Source of the DNA: Eubacteriales Family XIII. Incertae Sedis bacterium
Lineage (GTDB): Bacteria; Bacillota; Clostridia; Peptostreptococcales; Anaerovoracaceae
Reading direction: 5' to 3'
NCBI GenBank assembly: GCA_031255695.1
Contig: JAIRSA010000076.1
Span: 1 to 14,711, forward strand
Length of the DNA stretch: 14,711 nucleotides
The position numbers and the translations under genes were made by a program. Below, piece after piece: positions 12,292-14,711 of the stretch. The first letter of the stretch is position 1, and the number at the start of each line of letters is the position of its first letter. Below the pieces are notes generated by a model. It did not search any database, was not told the DNA's origin, and saw nothing but the letters and a program-made list of their open reading frames with translations.

Positions 12292-14711
12292 ATGGATATA
12301 ATGGATAAAACAGGTGGAGCGAAAAGCATTATGAAAAGGGCGCTCTACGTTGCTTTATGCTTTACAATGATCTTTACTTGCCTACCTGTGGGGGGCGGCG
12401 CCTTCGCTGCCGATGAGGATGCCACCGACACGAAGCACACAGTGAGCTTTGACCTCAATGACGGCACGGGCACTGCGCCCGCCCCTGTCGAAGTGACCTC
12501 TGGCGCGGCCATAAGCACGGCCATAAACACCTTGCCCGACGGCACTGGCATAAGCCGCAAGGGCTACACCTTCAAAGGCTGGTATGCCAAAGTGCCGGGC
12601 CTTGGCTTTGGCGGCATGATGCCATATGAGGAGCACCCCATAGCCACTGTGGAAACCGTGATAAACGCTGATACCACGCTGTACGCGGCATGGCAGGCCG
12701 ATGTGGTTTTCTTGGAAGTCCCTTATGATGAAAACAGCGACCTCGACGGCCCCAGCACAAAACGCGTCACGCTGGGGATTACGGCCGCCTCTAAGCTGAT
12801 CGATAAGAACGGGGAGCCGATAGATATGGAGGATCTGGGGAGCGACTACAAAGCAACCGAACCTATATTCAAGGATCTGAACGGAAATGAGGAACTCGAC
12901 CCCTACGAGGACTGGAGAAAGCCTGTAGCTGATCGTGTCAATGATCTGGCGGACAAATTGTTGGCGGATAAAACGAGTAAAAAGGGGATCGAGAAGATGG
13001 CCGGCTTGATGCTCTACAGCAGCCACCAGATGGTATTCGATCCCTATATAAGCGACGCGCAGGACGATTTCCTGACCAAGGACTATCTGCGCCACATCCT
13101 GGTGATGCAGGTAGAGAAACCGATAGACGCCGCGCTTTGGACGAACAATGTGCAGGCCTATCTTGAAGGGCTGCCCGACAGCTATGGCATCCCTGCGAAC
13201 AACTCGTCAGATCCGCGCCATGGCGCAGATGTCGCGTCGTCCGCCGAGTATAATGTGACAACGGGTGGGATTTCGGCCTGGCCCTCTTCCCTCGGCATGG
13301 CGGCCACCTTCAATCCGAAGACCATGCTGAAGTTCGGCCAGATCGCCTCGACGGAATACAGGCTTATGGGGATAGCGACGGCGCTGTCGCCGCAGATCGA
13401 CATTGCCACCGATCCCAGGTGGAGCCGCTTCAACGGCACCTTCGGCGAGGATCCCAAGCTGGCTGCGGATATGGCGGCCGCCTACGTGCGCGGTTTCCAG
13501 TCGAGCTACACGCCGGATGATGGCTTCGTTAACGAGCCGACAGGCGGATGGGGGCCCTACAGCGTCAACGCCATGATCAAGCACTGGCCCGGCGGCGGTT
13601 CTGGCGAGGGCGGGCAGGACGCGCACTATGAATACGGCAAATACGCGGTGTATCCCGGAGGCAACTTCAACGCCCACCTGATCCCCTTTGTGGATGGCGC
13701 ACTTGGCGGCAAAAACAAAGTAGGGCAGACCGAAAAGGCGACGGCGGTGATGCCCTATTACACGGTATCATATCTGCAGGTCCCGGGTTCCGAGCCGAAC
13801 TCGTCCAACCTGCCAGGCGCAAAGCTGAATATGGCCAACGCCTACAGCGATTACATGATCAATGATCTTCTGCGCGGCGCCTACAAGTTCAATGGCGTGG
13901 TGTGCACGGACTGGAACGTGATCGGGCCGTCGGCAAGCCCCGAAGGCTCCATGTTCGGGCCTACGCCAGGCATGATCTGGGGCGTGGACGATCACTATCC
14001 GGCGATCAAAGGTTTCAGCCCCACTGACAGGCAGGGCAGGGCCGACCTCCTGCTGCGCGCCGGCGTGAACCAGTTCGGCGGGCTGAACACGATAGAGCCG
14101 ATAGTGGCTGCATACAATGCCAACGAAGAGGAGATCGAACCCTTCATACTGGCCTCCACGAAGGCCCTGTTGACAAACATATTCAACCCAGGCCTGTTCG
14201 AGAATCCCTATGTAGACATCGAAGAAGCCACTAAATTACTCGGAAGCGAAGACTTTGTCGAGGCTGGCTACCAGGCGCAGCTCGACTCCATGGTCCTGCT
14301 CAAGAACAAGGAGAATCTGCTGCCGCTCAAAGACGGCACCAAGGTCTATCTGCCCGGCGCAGCCACCAAGGGAGAGGGAGGCAGGGAAACCGACCGCACC
14401 GTGGATGCGGACACTCTGGCGCTGGTGCAGAAATATTTCGGCCAAGATAACGTGATCACGAATCCCGCAGATGCTGGCGCGGCGAATGTCGCCCTTGTCT
14501 TCGGGAAATCCCTCCTGTTCGGGGGCGGCGCATATGTCGGGACGAGTATAGCATTTAAGCCGGCGGCGCTGGACTATAAGGCATACACGGCCACTGGCGC
14601 ACGCGCGGTAAGCGTGGCGGGCGCGCCTATAAGGAATAGCAGCGGCGACGTCACAGGCAGGACAAACAACTCATACAGAGGCAAGACGGCGAACCCCTTC
14701 GATCCGATCCC
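12292..14711 (+). CDS. Exported GH3-family glycoside hydrolase with N-terminal InlB-type repeat (open at right edge)
   Basis: At least 806 codons are present without a stop. The protein starts with a signal peptide (MKRALYVALCF core, cleavage near GGAFA at about residue 39). Residues about 49-134 form an InlB/Listeria-Bacteroides repeat (HTVSFDLNDGTGT ... KGYTFKGWYAK ... TLYAAW), longer than usual because of an insert. From about residue 210 comes a GH3 N-terminal barrel: DPRWSRFNGTFGEDP is the family signature, K430-H431 sits in the KHWPGG substrate-binding motif, and Asp540 in VVCTDWN is the expected nucleophile. The C-terminal GH3 domain begins near 662 (SMVLLKNKENLLPL) and is cut by the window. 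Such enzymes release glucose, xylose or N-acetylglucosamine from glycan ends; specificity is not readable here. The repeat suggests surface display or adhesion. A wall anchor may lie beyond the edge. Confidence 0.92.
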   Translation, partial: MDIMDKTGGAKSIMKRALYVALCFTMIFTCLPVGGGAFAADEDATDTKHTVSFDLNDGTGTAPAPVEVTSGAAISTAINTLPDGTGISRKGYTFKGWYAKVPGLGFGGMMPYEEHPIATVETVINADTTLYAAWQADVVFLEVPYDENSDLDGPSTKRVTLGITAASKLIDKNGEPIDMEDLGSDYKATEPIFKDLNGNEELDPYEDWRKPVADRVNDLADKLLADKTSKKGIEKMAGLMLYSSHQMVFDPYISDAQDDFLTKDYLRHILVMQVEKPIDAALWTNNVQAYLEGLPDSYGIPANNSSDPRHGADVASSAEYNVTTGGISAWPSSLGMAATFNPKTMLKFGQIASTEYRLMGIATALSPQIDIATDPRWSRFNGTFGEDPKLAADMAAAYVRGFQSSYTPDDGFVNEPTGGWGPYSVNAMIKHWPGGGSGEGGQDAHYEYGKYAVYPGGNFNAHLIPFVDGALGGKNKVGQTEKATAVMPYYTVSYLQVPGSEPNSSNLPGAKLNMANAYSDYMINDLLRGAYKFNGVVCTDWNVIGPSASPEGSMFGPTPGMIWGVDDHYPAIKGFSPTDRQGRADLLLRAGVNQFGGLNTIEPIVAAYNANEEEIEPFILASTKALLTNIFNPGLFENPYVDIEEATKLLGSEDFVEAGYQAQLDSMVLLKNKENLLPLKDGTKVYLPGAATKGEGGRETDRTVDADTLALVQKYFGQDNVITNPADAGAANVALVFGKSLLFGGGAYVGTSIAFKPAALDYKAYTATGARAVSVAGAPIRNSSGDVTGRTNNSYRGKTANPFDPI

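Overview
The window reads as a high-GC bacterium, most likely a Gram-positive of the Bacillota. The reasons are strong GGAGG-type ribosome binding sites, a wall hydrolase carrying three SLH (S-layer homology) domains, a secreted glycosidase with an InlB-type (Listeria-Bacteroides) repeat, and a butanol-dehydrogenase-type alcohol dehydrogenase. The resident genes are GC-rich. An A+T-richer island between about 3.5 and 5.8 kb stands out and looks foreign. Layout, left to right: (1) 1-1705, minus strand: the N-terminal part of an aldo/keto reductase that runs off the left edge, and a complete NADPH-type iron-dependent alcohol dehydrogenase with a palindrome over its promoter. Both are carbonyl/alcohol oxidoreductases. 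(2) 1912-7299, an accessory block. It begins with a complete IS1634/IS4-type insertion sequence (1912-3575), which has its own promoter behind a terminator hairpin. Next comes a low-GC two-gene cassette on the plus strand: a frame-disrupted exported protein and a small single-span membrane protein. Then comes an IS3-family element (5815-7280) with a damaged orfA and an intact orfB. The block ends with an isolated 19-bp copy of the IS1634-type outer terminal repeat directly against the IS3 end (7281-7299). The block is therefore bounded by identical inverted 19-mers. (3) 7444-9261: a strong promoter, a leader full of GC-rich palindromic repeats, a small XRE/Cro-type repressor-like protein and a class-1c (PF12897-type) aspartate aminotransferase, apparently one operon. 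(4) 9404-11461: an exported GHL10/DUF187 glycosidase-like protein with three C-terminal SLH domains, preceded by tandem repeats. (5) 11462-12291: about 830 bases without a protein gene. They hold repeated GGAGAACAGTAT motifs, a near-consensus promoter, and a roughly 205-nt segment that folds into a long rod ending in a U-run, a candidate structured RNA. (6) 12292 to the right edge: an exported GH3-family glycoside hydrolase with an N-terminal InlB-like repeat, open at the window end. Regions 4 and 6 suggest a cell-surface carbohydrate-processing programme. Region 2 is accessory. Its exported-protein plus membrane-protein pair is not one I recognise and is the best candidate for something undescribed. 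The other is the structured RNA in region 5. All functional calls come from reading motifs by eye; no database search was run.
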